Source: Pseudomonas sp. B21-023 (GTDB lineage Bacteria > Pseudomonadota > Gammaproteobacteria > Pseudomonadales > Pseudomonadaceae). Taken from it: a stretch of 64,000 bases of DNA. Both the position numbers and the translations under genes were made by a program. The notes beneath the pieces are model-generated. The model searched no databases and was not told where the DNA came from. It worked only from the letters and a program-made list of their open reading frames with translations. The DNA is taken from NCBI RefSeq assembly GCF_024749165.1, contig NZ_CP087190.1, positions 5,553,501 to 5,617,500 of the forward strand, read 5' to 3'. Shown piece by piece: positions 8,723-17,483 of this stretch (position 1 is its first letter; every line of letters starts with the position of its first letter).

Positions 8723-10035
8723 TCGACGCCCTCCGCCAGAACGGTGATTTCAACCCGGCGATTCTTCGCCCGGCCTTGCGCGCTGTCGTTCGACGCCAGC
8801 GGTTCGGTGTCGCTCAGGCCCTGCGCGGTAAAGCGCTCGGGCTGGCCGGTGCGGGCGGCGAGGAGGTTCTTCACCTCTTCGGCGCGGGCCTGGGACAACG
8901 CCCAGTTGGACGGGAAGCGCAGCGTGGCGATGCGCTGGTTGTCGCTGTGGCCGGTGACTTTCACGTTGCCTTTCACTTTCGCCACGGCTTCGGCGATGCG
9001 CAGCATCAACGGCTCGAAGTCGCCCTTGATGCTGGCGCTGGCCGAGGCGAACAGTTCGTCGCCACGAATGGTCACCACCGAACGGTCCACCGCGTCCTGC
9101 ACGGCGACCCGCCCGGCCTTGATGTCTTCGGCAAGGAAACCGGCCAGGCGCGGACGCTCCACGGGCTTGGGCTGCACCACCGGACGATCCATGGCCTGCA
9201 CCGGGATCTCGCCCAGGGCATGAATGCCGCGGAACACAGGCTCGGCGTCGGCCGCCAGCTTCAGGCGCAGGCCGAACAGCACCAGCAGCAACAACGCCAA
9301 GGCCACCGCCAGGCCGACCCAGGGCGGCACGAACTGCGCCAGGCGATCGCGGGCCACGGTGACACCGCGCCAGTGCGGCGACAGCTCGCGCTCGAACTCG
9401 CCACGGGCGCTGCGGATAGTCGCCGCAGTGCGTTCGCGCAGGGCCTCGAGCTGGGCGCGGCCACCGTTCATCACCCGGTAGCGGCCTTCGAAGCCGAGGC
9501 TGGTGCACAGGTACAGCAACTCCAGCAGATGCAGGCGTTCACGCGGGCTCTGCAGGCAATGTTCCATCAGCTGGAACACCTTCTCGCCGCCCCAGGCCTC
9601 GTTGTGCACGGTGATCAGCAGGCTCTGCTTGCCCCAGTCGCTGGCGCTGCCCCAGGGCGTGCTCAGCACCGCCTCGTCGAGCGCGGTGCACAAGGCATAG
9701 CGCGCCAGCAGCACCTCGTTGCGCGGCACCCCGGCGGCCTCGGCGCGCTCTTCGAACTGGCGCAGGTAGGCCAGCAGTTGCGCACGCAGACTAGCCGGGG
9801 CCGGATGGGCGATGGTGTTGCGCAGGCGCGTGAGCAGCGCCAGCAATGGACCGGCCGCTTGCTCCAGCGGGTTCAGGCCCGCCGCCTGGCCCGGCGCCAG
9901 CGGTTCGGCCGGCACGTTCAGGGGTGGCGGCGGCGCAGCTTGCGCAGGCCCCGGCGCGGCCGGTTGCGGGCCACGGCCACCGGGGCGCGGCATGAACTGG
10001 GTGCGGTCGTTGGCGAGCGGATCGTCCGATTGCAT
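8719..10035 (-). CDS. tssL: TssL with C-terminal OmpA-like peptidoglycan-binding domain
   Basis: The 438-residue protein has a proline-rich N-terminus, a DotU/IcmH domain (about residues 55-240), one membrane helix (about 242-264) and a C-terminal OmpA/MotB-type domain (about 320-435). The OmpA part shows VTGHSDN, LSQARAEEV and NRRVEITV, the residues that bind diaminopimelate in this family. This makes it a specialised TssL that anchors the complex to the cell wall by itself, as in HSI-I. No separate peptidoglycan-anchor gene (TagL/TagN) is seen in the cluster, which agrees. The stop overlaps the start of tssM; tssK ends six bases upstream. Confidence 0.95.
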   Translation of the reverse strand: MQSDDPLANDRTQFMPRPGGRGPQPAAPGPAQAAPPPPLNVPAEPLAPGQAAGLNPLEQAAGPLLALLTRLRNTIAHPAPASLRAQLLAYLRQFEERAEAAGVPRNEVLLARYALCTALDEAVLSTPWGSASDWGKQSLLITVHNEAWGGEKVFQLMEHCLQSPRERLHLLELLYLCTSLGFEGRYRVMNGGRAQLEALRERTAATIRSARGEFERELSPHWRGVTVARDRLAQFVPPWVGLAVALALLLLVLFGLRLKLAADAEPVFRGIHALGEIPVQAMDRPVVQPKPVERPRLAGFLAEDIKAGRVAVQDAVDRSVVTIRGDELFASASASIKGDFEPLMLRIAEAVAKVKGNVKVTGHSDNQRIATLRFPSNWALSQARAEEVKNLLAARTGQPERFTAQGLSDTEPLASNDSAQGRAKNRRVEITVLAEGVE

Positions 10036-10041
10036 CGCGGC

Positions 10042-11376
10042 TTATCCTCGAATGGCCCAGAAGGCCAGGTTCAGGCCGGGGAACTCGCCGGCGACGTAGA
10101 AGGCAAAACCACCGGAATGCTGCAGCTGCTTCCAGTGTTCGCTGCCCCGGTCGAGCTCGAAGTAGGTGGAACCGGCATGGAACGGAATCTGCCGTGGCGC
10201 CACCGGCAGCGGCAGCAGGCCGATGCCCGGCAGTTGCAGGTTGACCAGGTCGCGGATGTGCTCCACCGCGCCGATCTTGCTCTGTTGGCCAAAGCGGCTG
10301 CGCAGGGTTTCGCTGGGCACGTCGGCGCGCACCACCAGGATGAAGCTGGCGCTGTCGAGCAGGCTGCGGTCGGCGAGCATGCCGACGTGGATGCCGTAGG
10401 CCTTCTCGACCAGTGGGATGGCCACGGCCTTGCTGTCGATCAGCATCGACAGCGCCTCGCGCAGCGCGGCCATTACCGGGGCAAAGGTCGCCGCCAGGTC
10501 GTCGTGCTGGTACACCGGATAGCTGTCCGGACGGCGGCCATCGCGGGTGAAGGTGGCGAACTCGCCGGCCAGGGCCACCAGCTCGCTGTACAGCCGCTCG
10601 GGGTGCAGCGGCGTCAGCTGGTTGAGGTGCTCGACCAGTGGCTGGGCGCGGTTGACCAATTGCAGCAGCATGAAGTCGGCGATCTCCGAGGCGCCGCCAT
10701 TGGCCGAGGCGACCACGCGCCCGGCCAGGGCTTCGCCGCGCTGGTGCAGCAAGCCCAGCAGCTCGCCACGAAAGCCTGAGAGCGGGTTGCTGGCGGCCAC
10801 GTCAAGCAGTGGCGGGATGTAGCTGTCATCCAGCACCAGTGCGCGGTCGGCACGTTTCTCGCGGATACGCACCACGCCCAGCGCGGCATAGTCGCTCAAG
10901 CCATCCTCGGCGCGCAGCAGGCGCAGTGCTCGGCTGCCCAGGGCAAGCGGCGCGCGGTTCTCGAACGGGGCGTTGTCGTCGCGCACTTCGCTGACACGGC
11001 TGACGTAGCGCGCGCCGTCAGGCACCTCGCCGTCGTCGACGGTATCGCGGGCGCCGGCACGCTTGAGCGGCAGGCCGAGGTGGATCACACCGTTGCGCAG
11101 GTCGTCGGGAATCTCCAGCGGCGCGGGCGGCAGGTCGTCACGGGGAATATCGAACGGCGTGCCATCCGGCAGCAGGCCACGGGCGCTGAGGATCGCCAGC
11201 TTGCCTTGGGCCAGCAGGCCCTGATCGATCAGCAGTTCGGAAAACCCCCAGGCGGCGGCGCTGAGCGGCCGGCTGCGGGCATCGACGAAGTTTTCCAGGT
11301 AGCGGTCGTGCTGCTGGAAGTGCTGGGTGGTGATGAACATCCCTTCCGACCAGACCACGCGATTGTTCCAGGACAT
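10042..11376 (-). CDS. tssK: TssK, T6SS baseplate adaptor
   Basis: The 444-residue protein begins MSWNNRVVWSEGMFITTQHF, the highly conserved TssK N-terminus that binds the baseplate, and has no membrane segment. TssK trimers connect the TssEFG-VgrG baseplate to the cytoplasmic parts of TssL and TssM. A GGAG ribosome site lies just before the ATG. The gene sits between tssJ and tssL and ends six bases before tssL starts, as in other HSI-I-like clusters. Confidence 0.96.
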   Translation of the reverse strand: MSWNNRVVWSEGMFITTQHFQQHDRYLENFVDARSRPLSAAAWGFSELLIDQGLLAQGKLAILSARGLLPDGTPFDIPRDDLPPAPLEIPDDLRNGVIHLGLPLKRAGARDTVDDGEVPDGARYVSRVSEVRDDNAPFENRAPLALGSRALRLLRAEDGLSDYAALGVVRIREKRADRALVLDDSYIPPLLDVAASNPLSGFRGELLGLLHQRGEALAGRVVASANGGASEIADFMLLQLVNRAQPLVEHLNQLTPLHPERLYSELVALAGEFATFTRDGRRPDSYPVYQHDDLAATFAPVMAALREALSMLIDSKAVAIPLVEKAYGIHVGMLADRSLLDSASFILVVRADVPSETLRSRFGQQSKIGAVEHIRDLVNLQLPGIGLLPLPVAPRQIPFHAGSTYFELDRGSEHWKQLQHSGGFAFYVAGEFPGLNLAFWAIRG

Positions 11377-11391
11377 GCTTTCTCCGATTGC

Positions 11392-11886
11392 CTAGCGGGC
11401 AGGCTCAGGTTGTGGGGCGGCCACGGCGCTGCGCACGGCGCGCACATCGAGGCTGATCTGATAATCACGGGGCGGTACCGGCAGCACGCTGCGCCACTGG
11501 GCGCGATCGACCTCGCGGTAACCGACCACCAGGCCGACCTGGCGCGTGGCCGGGTCGAGCGGGCGCTCCAGGCGCAGCTGCTCGCCGGGCTGGAGCAGGA
11601 CTTCGTCCTGGTCGATCAGGTCGGCGGCCAAGGTGGCCTGGGCACGTTCGGCCAAGGCGAAATAGTCGGCACGGGCGAAGGCGGCGCTGTTCTTCAGCTC
11701 GTAGATGCGCACCCGTACCGGCGCGGGCATGCCGCTGGCACCGGGGTTGAGCCCGGCGGCGGCGCTGAAGTACAGGGTGACCCCCGTGGCGGGCGCCGCC
11801 TCGGGAGCTGGCTCGCTCGGCGTGTCCTTGCTGCAGGCACTGAGCAGCACCATGGCCAGGGCTGCGATCAGTCTTGTTGCACTCAT
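11392..11886 (-). CDS. tssJ: TssJ, outer-membrane lipoprotein of the T6SS
   Basis: The 164-residue product has a short hydrophobic signal and a lipobox LLSAC at about residues 15-19, followed by a small beta-rich domain of the TssJ/SciN family (for example VTLYFSAAAGLNP and PVRVRIYELKNSAAF). TssJ is anchored in the outer membrane and binds the periplasmic end of TssM. I chose the ATG at 11886 because GAGGA lies five bases before it; an in-frame ATG twelve bases upstream lacks a good ribosome site. The gene is 15 bases upstream of tssK and follows the FHA gene. Confidence 0.92.
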   Translation of the reverse strand: MSATRLIAALAMVLLSACSKDTPSEPAPEAAPATGVTLYFSAAAGLNPGASGMPAPVRVRIYELKNSAAFARADYFALAERAQATLAADLIDQDEVLLQPGEQLRLERPLDPATRQVGLVVGYREVDRAQWRSVLPVPPRDYQISLDVRAVRSAVAAPQPEPAR

Positions 11887-11935
11887 CCTCGTCCTCATGA
11901 CGTCTTGTGTTCTTCCTGTGTCCCGGGCATTGGCC

Positions 11936-13303
11936 TCAGGAACGTTGAATGCGTTGGCTGTGGGCCTCGTAGGCGCGGCTGAACTCGCGGCCGAACAGGT
12001 CCTGGAAGTCGTCTTCGGCTTCCCGGGAAATCTGGCTGTAGAGCTCGGTGAACTGCTGCCAGCAATGAGCCTGGCGTGAACCGCCGAACAGCTTGGCCAG
12101 CCCGGCCGCTGGCGCCAGGCGTTCCTCCAGGCGGGCGGGTTCGAAGCGTTTGAGCAGGTGCTTGAGCGCCGCCTCGATACCCGCCATCACCGCCAGTTGG
12201 TGGGCGCGCAGGTCGTCGAAGCTGTCGCGTACCGCCTGGTCGGGGGCCATGAACGCCTGGTTGCCCTCGCGCAGCAGCAACAACAGCGCTTCGTCGGCAT
12301 TGGGGGCGAACTTCAGCGGGTTGTTCTGTACCGGGGCGATGGTGGTCTGCTGCATGCGGAACTCGCCTTTGAGGCTGCTGCGCGCGCGCAACACATCGAT
12401 CAGGCCCTCGACCATGAGCCGGTAGCTGCGGCCAATGGCCTCCATCTGCGCGGCGGCATCGACGGCGTCGATGCGCAGGTGCTCGATGCCTGCGCCACGC
12501 AGGAAAGCCTGGAGCAGCGCATCGCTGTCAGCAGGCGCGGCAACCGTCACGATGGGCTGCGGCCGAACAACAGGCTCGCTCGGGGTCAGTGGCTCCGGCA
12601 GCGGCGGTGGCGGTGCTGGCGCCAGTACAGGGGCGGGCTGGATAACAGGTGCCGGGGTTTCATCGAACAGGTTCCAGTCATCCGGGATCACGCCCGGCGC
12701 GCCGGGCATGGCTACCGGTAAAGGCGCGGGCGGCGGCGCCACCGGCGTGGGCGGTCGAAAATCATGCTGCTGCGCGGGAACATGATCCGGCTGGCTGACA
12801 GGCGGCACGCTGGAAGGGCCGAGAAAATCGAACAGATCCGGCAAGGTGTCGTGGCTCGACGCCCCCTGCAGGAAGGCGGCGGGTGCACCGGCGATGGGCG
12901 CGCTCGGAGTGGCCACCTGGTTGGCCATCAAGGCCTCGAAACTATGGGCCTCGGACTGCCCGGCAATCGGGATCGACAAGCCGGAATCAATACGTGCCTG
13001 GATCTCGTAATCGCCAATTCGAATAACTTCGCCGTCCATCAACGGCTCACTGTTACCGCGACGCAGGCGAATGCCGGCATGCACCAATTCCACGCCATTG
13101 GTGCTGTTATCGGTCAAATAGTAGCGACCATCCTTGAACTGGATCACACAATGTTTCGAAGAAACAAGGCGTTCCGGATCGGGAAGCACCCAATCATTAT
13201 CCGCGGCCCGACCGACGCTGATGGCACCGTTTTCCAGCAACTTCTCCGGGCACTGCCCCGGGGTGATCTTGTGATAACTGGTAATGGTCAGGCAAAGTGC
13301 CAT
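11936..13303 (-). CDS. fha1: Fha/TagH, FHA-domain scaffold of the T6SS phosphorylation switch
   Basis: An N-terminal forkhead-associated domain is clear in the first 100 residues: SVGRAADND, SSKHCVIQF and DNSTNGVEL are the phosphothreonine-binding loops. A long proline-rich linker (about residues 140-260) leads to the TagH C-terminal domain. In P. aeruginosa PpkA phosphorylates this protein, PppA reverses it, and TagF binds it. I prefer the second of two consecutive ATG codons (13303), because the AAGGAGG ribosome site sits only one base before the first. It is the first gene of the leftward operon, and its GGA-containing leader resembles an RsmA/CsrA target. Predicted length is 455 residues. 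Confidence 0.92.
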   Translation of the reverse strand: MALCLTITSYHKITPGQCPEKLLENGAISVGRAADNDWVLPDPERLVSSKHCVIQFKDGRYYLTDNSTNGVELVHAGIRLRRGNSEPLMDGEVIRIGDYEIQARIDSGLSIPIAGQSEAHSFEALMANQVATPSAPIAGAPAAFLQGASSHDTLPDLFDFLGPSSVPPVSQPDHVPAQQHDFRPPTPVAPPPAPLPVAMPGAPGVIPDDWNLFDETPAPVIQPAPVLAPAPPPPLPEPLTPSEPVVRPQPIVTVAAPADSDALLQAFLRGAGIEHLRIDAVDAAAQMEAIGRSYRLMVEGLIDVLRARSSLKGEFRMQQTTIAPVQNNPLKFAPNADEALLLLLREGNQAFMAPDQAVRDSFDDLRAHQLAVMAGIEAALKHLLKRFEPARLEERLAPAAGLAKLFGGSRQAHCWQQFTELYSQISREAEDDFQDLFGREFSRAYEAHSQRIQRS

Positions 13304-13583
13304 CATGCCTCCTTGCGTATATATGAAACACTCATCCATCCATTTGAGTGGATAAACGAGCCCGACCCGGCATTTCGACCAAGCCCTTTGAAATCAAGGG
13401 CTGGATGCCAAAACACGCTTCCCGGAAGGCCGTATTAAACCCTATCGGCAAGGCACTTTGATGGCACCTGACCAATGGACGCCAAGGGTTGCCAACTGGT
13501 TCACAGTCGCCTTGCGCGGCGCGTAGCTTACCTTGACAGCAATTTGGAAATAAACCATAAATGCGCAACTTAAGAGTGCCAAA

Positions 13584-13603
13584 GTGATATCACCGTGATA
13601 TCA
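13584..13603. repeat. Two copies of GTGATATCA spaced 11 bp apart
   Basis: The 9-mer GTGATATCA occurs at 13584-13592 and again at 13595-13603. Its core TGATATCA is itself a palindrome, so the pair is both a direct and an inverted repeat, and the start-to-start distance of 11 bp is about one helical turn. Such spacing suits a regulator dimer or tandem dimers on one face of the DNA. It lies about 100 bp before tssA. No regulator is assigned. Confidence 0.5.
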
Positions 13604-13627
13604 ACTTCGCATTCTTTGACAAGTTTG

Positions 13628-13657
13628 TGCGCCAATTCACATTTGCAACTTGGCGCA
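13628..13657. repeat. Inverted repeat TGCGCCAA / TTGGCGCA upstream of tssA
   Basis: Two perfect 8-base arms (13628-13635 and 13650-13657) are separated by 14 bases. The repeat ends about 43 bases before the proposed tssA start, so it could be an operator or an mRNA leader hairpin. No T-tract follows, so it is not a typical terminator. Confidence 0.45.
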
Positions 13658-13699
13658 TACGAAGCCCTCGCCAAGGGCCGATATGGAGATCGATTTCTG

Positions 13700-14737
13700 G
13701 TGAACTCACCGCAGCTGCTCGCCGCTGTTTCCGCAGACTTCCCGTGCGGCGATGACCTCGAATACGACGCCGATTTCCTGCAACTGGAACGCGATGCCCA
13801 GGGCCGCCCCGAGCGCGTGATGGGCGATGCCGTGCAAGCAGCCGAACCGCCGCAGTGGCGCGCCATCGAACAGTCCTGCACCGACCTGCTGCAACGCAGC
13901 AAGGACCTGCGCATCACCCACTTCCTGGTCCAGGCCAACCTGGCCCTGCACGGCCTGCCGGGCCTGGCCGCCAGCCTCGAGCTGATCCGCGACTTGCTCG
14001 GCGAATACTGGCTGCACCTGCACCCGCAGCTGGATGCCGCCGACGACAACGACCCTACCGTACGCATCAACGCCCTGGCCGGCCTTACCTGCGACACCAA
14101 CATCGGCCTGCTGCGCGACGCCGTGCTGGTGCGCTCCCGGGCGTTCGGCCCGGTGACCCTGCGCGCCGCCCTGCATGCAGCCGGTGTGCAGCACTTCGCC
14201 AGCGAGCAGCTGAGCGCAGAGGAACTGGCCGCCGCCCTGCGCGATGCCGACCCCGAGCAGCTCGAACAGTGCCGCCAGGCGCTGCAACTGGCCCGCGACG
14301 CCCTTGACGTCATCGAGAGCCGGGTCAATGACCAGGTCGGCTCGTCCAGCGGCGTCGATCTGTCCGCGTTGCGCCAGCCGCTGCGCCAGGTCCAGCAGGT
14401 GCTGGCCGACTACAGCCCGGAAGGCGCAGCGCCGCCTTCGAGCAGCAGCGAAGACCAACCCGCCAGCAGCAGCCATGACGACCGGCAACCCGTTGCCAGC
14501 GCTGCCGCGCCACGCTCGACGGCGCGGCCCGGCGAAGTGAACAGCCGCGACGACGTGCTGCAGAGCCTCGAACGCCTGCTGCAGTACTACGCCCGCCACG
14601 AGCCATCGAGCCCGTTGCCGGTGCTGCTGCGCCGGGCGAAGAACCTGGTCAACGCCGATTTCGCGACCATCGTCCGCGACCTGATCCCCGAGGGTCTGTC
14701 GCAATTCGAGAACCTGCGCGGCCCCGAAGGCGACTGA
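13700..14737 (+). CDS. tssA: TssA, T6SS sheath-assembly cap/initiator protein
   Basis: The 345-residue product carries an N-terminal ImpA domain with PCGDDLEYDADF near residue 18, the family hallmark, a variable Ser/Gln-rich linker (about residues 245-285), and a C-terminal region with LLQYYARHEPSSPLPVLLRRAK. TssA recruits sheath and tube subunits to the growing apparatus. An open frame extends upstream, but the conserved start and a GGAGA ten bases before it point to the GTG at 13700; this start is less certain than the gene. It is the first gene of the rightward operon. Confidence 0.88.
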   Translation: MNSPQLLAAVSADFPCGDDLEYDADFLQLERDAQGRPERVMGDAVQAAEPPQWRAIEQSCTDLLQRSKDLRITHFLVQANLALHGLPGLAASLELIRDLLGEYWLHLHPQLDAADDNDPTVRINALAGLTCDTNIGLLRDAVLVRSRAFGPVTLRAALHAAGVQHFASEQLSAEELAAALRDADPEQLEQCRQALQLARDALDVIESRVNDQVGSSSGVDLSALRQPLRQVQQVLADYSPEGAAPPSSSSEDQPASSSHDDRQPVASAAAPRSTARPGEVNSRDDVLQSLERLLQYYARHEPSSPLPVLLRRAKNLVNADFATIVRDLIPEGLSQFENLRGPEGD

Positions 14738-14809
14738 CGCCTCGACACCGCATCAACACCGACGCCTGCAACAAGCAACGCCGCCTTACCGGCGACCAGG
14801 AGGAACAAC

Positions 14810-15325
14810 GTGGCGAAAGACAGCTCCCAGAAGTTCATCGCGCGCAACCGTGCGCCGCGGGTGCAGATCGAATATGACGTCGAGCTGTACGGCGCCGAGA
14901 AGAAGGTCCAGCTGCCCTTTGTCATGGGCGTGCTCTCGGACCTCGCCGGCAAGCCCGCCGAACCACTGCCGACGGTGGCCGACCGCAAGTTCCTGGAGAT
15001 CGACGTCGACAATTTCGACTCGCGCCTCAAGGCCATGAAGCCCCGCGTGGCGTTCAACGTGCCCAACGAGCTGACCGGTGAAGGCAACCTGAGCCTGGAC
15101 ATCACCTTCGAGAGCATGGACGACTTCAGCCCCGCCGCCGTGGCACGCAAGGTCGATGCGCTGAACCAGCTGCTCGAGGCCCGCACCCAGCTGGCCAACC
15201 TGCTGACCTACATGGACGGCAAGACCGGTGCCGAGGACATCATCCTCAAGGCTATCAAGGACCCGGCCCTGCTGCAGGCCTTGGCCAGCGCGCCGAAACC
15301 CGCCGACACCGAGCCGAAGGCCTGA
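14810..15325 (+). CDS. tssB: TssB, small subunit of the contractile sheath
   Basis: This 171-residue protein begins AKDSSQKFIARNRAPRVQIE, a highly conserved TssB/VipA start, and contains PFVMGVLSDL. TssB and TssC form the helical sheath that contracts to drive the Hcp tube. The start is GTG, with AGGAGG a few bases upstream, and the gene follows tssA by 72 bases. The next gene, tssC, starts 11 bases after its stop. Length matches the family. Confidence 0.97.
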   Translation: MAKDSSQKFIARNRAPRVQIEYDVELYGAEKKVQLPFVMGVLSDLAGKPAEPLPTVADRKFLEIDVDNFDSRLKAMKPRVAFNVPNELTGEGNLSLDITFESMDDFSPAAVARKVDALNQLLEARTQLANLLTYMDGKTGAEDIILKAIKDPALLQALASAPKPADTEPKA

Positions 15326-15336
15326 GGAGACCGACC

Positions 15337-16830
15337 ATGAACGATCCGTTGCGCGACAGCCAGGCCCCGCAGGCGGCCACCCAGGACCCGAGCGAGTTCG
15401 CCAGCCTCCTGCTGCAGGAATTCAAGCCCAAGACCGAGCGGGCCAAGGAAGCCGTCGAGAGCGCCGTGCGCACCCTCGCCGAGCAGGCCCTGGCGCAGAC
15501 TAGCCTGGTGTCCAACGATGCCATCGGCTCGATCGAGCAGATCATCGCCGCCATCGACGCCAAGCTCACCGCCCAGGTCAACCAGATCATCCACCACGAT
15601 GACTTCCAGAAACTGGAAAGCGCCTGGCGTGGCCTGCACTACCTGGTCAACAACACCGAGAGCGACGAGCAGCTGAAGATCCGCGTGCTCAACATCTCGA
15701 AGAACGACCTGCACAAGACCCTGAAGAAGTTCAAGGGCACGGCCTGGGACCAGAGCCCGGTGTTCAAGAAGCTCTACGAAGAGGAATACGGCCAGTTCGG
15801 CGGCGAGCCGTACGGCTGCCTGGTGGGCGACTACTACTTTGACCAGTCGCCGCCCGACGTCGAGCTGCTCGGCGAGGTGTCGAAGGTTTGCGCCTCTATG
15901 CACGCGCCGTTCATCTCCGCCGCCTCGCCGACGGTGATGGGCATGGGCTCGTGGCAGGAGCTGAGCAACCCCCGTGACCTGACCAAGATCTTCACCACTC
16001 CGGAATACGCCGGCTGGCGCTCGCTGCGCGAATCGGAAGACTCGCGCTACATCGGCCTGACCATGCCGCGCTTCCTGGCGCGCCTGCCCTACGGCGCCAA
16101 GACCGATCCGGTGGAGGCCTTCGCCTTCGAGGAAGACACCGACGGCGCCGACAGCAGCAAGTACACCTGGGCCAACGCCGCCTACGCCATGGCGGTGAAC
16201 ATCAACCGCTCGTTCAAGCACTACGGCTGGTGCTCGCGCATCCGCGGCGTGGAGTCGGGTGGCGAAGTCGAAGGCCTGCCAGCGCACACCTTCCCCACCG
16301 ACGACGGTGGCGTGGACATGAAGTGCCCGACCGAGATCGCCATTTCCGACCGCCGCGAAGCGGAGCTGGCCAAGAACGGCTTCATGCCGCTGCTGCACAA
16401 GAAGAACACCGACTTCGCCGCCTTCATCGGCGCCCAGTCGCTGCAGAAACCGGCCGAGTACGACGACCCGGACGCCACCGCCAACGCCAACCTGGCCGCG
16501 CGTCTGCCGTATCTGTTCGCCACCTGCCGCTTCGCCCACTACCTGAAGTGCATCGTTCGCGACAAGATCGGCTCGTTCAAGGAAAAGGACGAGATGCAGC
16601 GCTGGCTGCAGGACTGGATCCTCAACTACGTCGACGGCGACCCGGCGCACTCCACCGAGACCACCAAGGCCCAGCACCCGCTGGCGGCCGCCGAAGTGGT
16701 GGTCGAGGAAGTCGAAGGCAACCCGGGTTACTACAACTCGCGCTTCTACCTGCGCCCGCACTACCAGCTCGAAGGGCTGACCGTGTCGCTGCGCCTGGTG
16801 TCGAAGCTGCCTTCGGCCAAAGGGGCCTGA
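15337..16830 (+). CDS. tssC: TssC, large subunit of the contractile sheath
   Basis: The 497-residue protein shows the conserved TssC/VipB segments IIHHDDFQKLESAWRGLHYL, GSWQELSNPRDL and RLPYG, and the terminal part NPGYYNSRFYLRPHYQLEGL. It has no membrane segment and the usual length. TssC pairs with TssB in the sheath and is disassembled by ClpV. An AGGAG site precedes the ATG. A REP-like hairpin directly follows the stop and separates tssC from hcp. Confidence 0.97.
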   Translation: MNDPLRDSQAPQAATQDPSEFASLLLQEFKPKTERAKEAVESAVRTLAEQALAQTSLVSNDAIGSIEQIIAAIDAKLTAQVNQIIHHDDFQKLESAWRGLHYLVNNTESDEQLKIRVLNISKNDLHKTLKKFKGTAWDQSPVFKKLYEEEYGQFGGEPYGCLVGDYYFDQSPPDVELLGEVSKVCASMHAPFISAASPTVMGMGSWQELSNPRDLTKIFTTPEYAGWRSLRESEDSRYIGLTMPRFLARLPYGAKTDPVEAFAFEEDTDGADSSKYTWANAAYAMAVNINRSFKHYGWCSRIRGVESGGEVEGLPAHTFPTDDGGVDMKCPTEIAISDRREAELAKNGFMPLLHKKNTDFAAFIGAQSLQKPAEYDDPDATANANLAARLPYLFATCRFAHYLKCIVRDKIGSFKEKDEMQRWLQDWILNYVDGDPAHSTETTKAQHPLAAAEVVVEEVEGNPGYYNSRFYLRPHYQLEGLTVSLRLVSKLPSAKGA

Positions 16831-16832
16831 TC

Positions 16833-16878
16833 ATCGCGGGCCAGCCCGCTCCCACGCTGGGGGCGGGCTGCCCGCGAT
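16833..16878. repeat. REP-type palindrome between tssC and hcp
   Basis: Arms at 16833-16849 and 16863-16878 pair with a single bulged base around a 13-base loop, and the left arm followed by CTCCCAC matches the common Pseudomonas REP core. No T-tract follows it. In an operon such a structure can protect upstream mRNA or reduce read-through, and could set the hcp to tssBC ratio; that effect is inferred. Confidence 0.8.
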
Positions 16879-16919
16879 TAGCCACTCAACGCTAACCGAC
16901 GCGAAATCCCGAGGACATC

Positions 16920-17408
16920 ATGGCTGTAGATATTTTCATCAAGATCGGCGACATCAAGGGCGAGTCCCACGACAAGGCCCACAAGGACGAAATCGACGTG
17001 CTGAACTGGAGCTGGGGCATGTCCCAGTCCGGCAACATGCACCTGGGCAGCGGTGGCGGCTCGGGCAAGGTCAACATCCAGGACCTGTCCATCACCAAGT
17101 ACATCGACAAGTCCAGCCCCAACCTGATGGCCCACTGCTCCAGCGGCAAGCACATCGACAAGGTCAAGCTGACGGTGCGCAAGGCCGGCGGTGAAAGCCA
17201 GGTCGAGTACCTGATCATCAACCTCGAAGAGGTGATCATCAGCTCGCTGAGCACCGGCGGTTCGGGCAGCGACGACCGCCTGACCGAGAACGTGACCCTG
17301 AACTTCGCCAAGGTCACCGTCGACTACCAGCCACAGAAAGCCGACGGCACCAAGGAAGGCGGCCCGATCAAGTACGGCTGGAACATCCGCTCGAACGTCA
17401 AGATCTGA
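16920..17408 (+). CDS. hcp1: Hcp, T6SS inner-tube protein
   Basis: The 162-residue protein has the typical Hcp1 start MAVDIFIKIGDIKGES, the motif LNWSWGMSQSG, and the central DLSITKYIDKSSPNL. Hexameric rings of Hcp stack to form the expelled tube and can carry small effectors inside. A GAGGACATC leader gives a good ribosome site. Hcp is followed after 75 bases by the amidase effector; Tae-type amidases are small enough to travel through the Hcp lumen. Confidence 0.97.
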   Translation: MAVDIFIKIGDIKGESHDKAHKDEIDVLNWSWGMSQSGNMHLGSGGGSGKVNIQDLSITKYIDKSSPNLMAHCSSGKHIDKVKLTVRKAGGESQVEYLIINLEEVIISSLSTGGSGSDDRLTENVTLNFAKVTVDYQPQKADGTKEGGPIKYGWNIRSNVKI

Positions 17409-17483
17409 TCGACCGCGCCCGTGCCGCGCCACCGTGCGGCGCGGGTGCACCTCCCCACGCGTCACCCGCTCACGGTGAACATC

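Larger units (their letters stand above)
13304..13699. promoter_or_regulatory. Divergent promoter region between fha and tssA
   Basis: This 396-bp stretch has no convincing gene and is visibly richer in A and T than the coding DNA on either side. It must hold the promoters for both T6SS operons. Dyads visible inside it are a 7-bp hairpin at 13382-13402, a doubled GTGATATCA at 13584-13603, and an 8-bp inverted repeat at 13628-13657. I could not find a clean sigma-54 site: a TGGCAC element on the minus strand near 13580 has its TTGC at the wrong spacing. Short open frames across it have no recognisable product. Confidence 0.6.

Noticed and set aside
13560..13585. TGGCAC on the minus strand upstream of fha as a sigma-54 site
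   Set aside because: The distance to the TTGC element is two bases too long for sigma-54.
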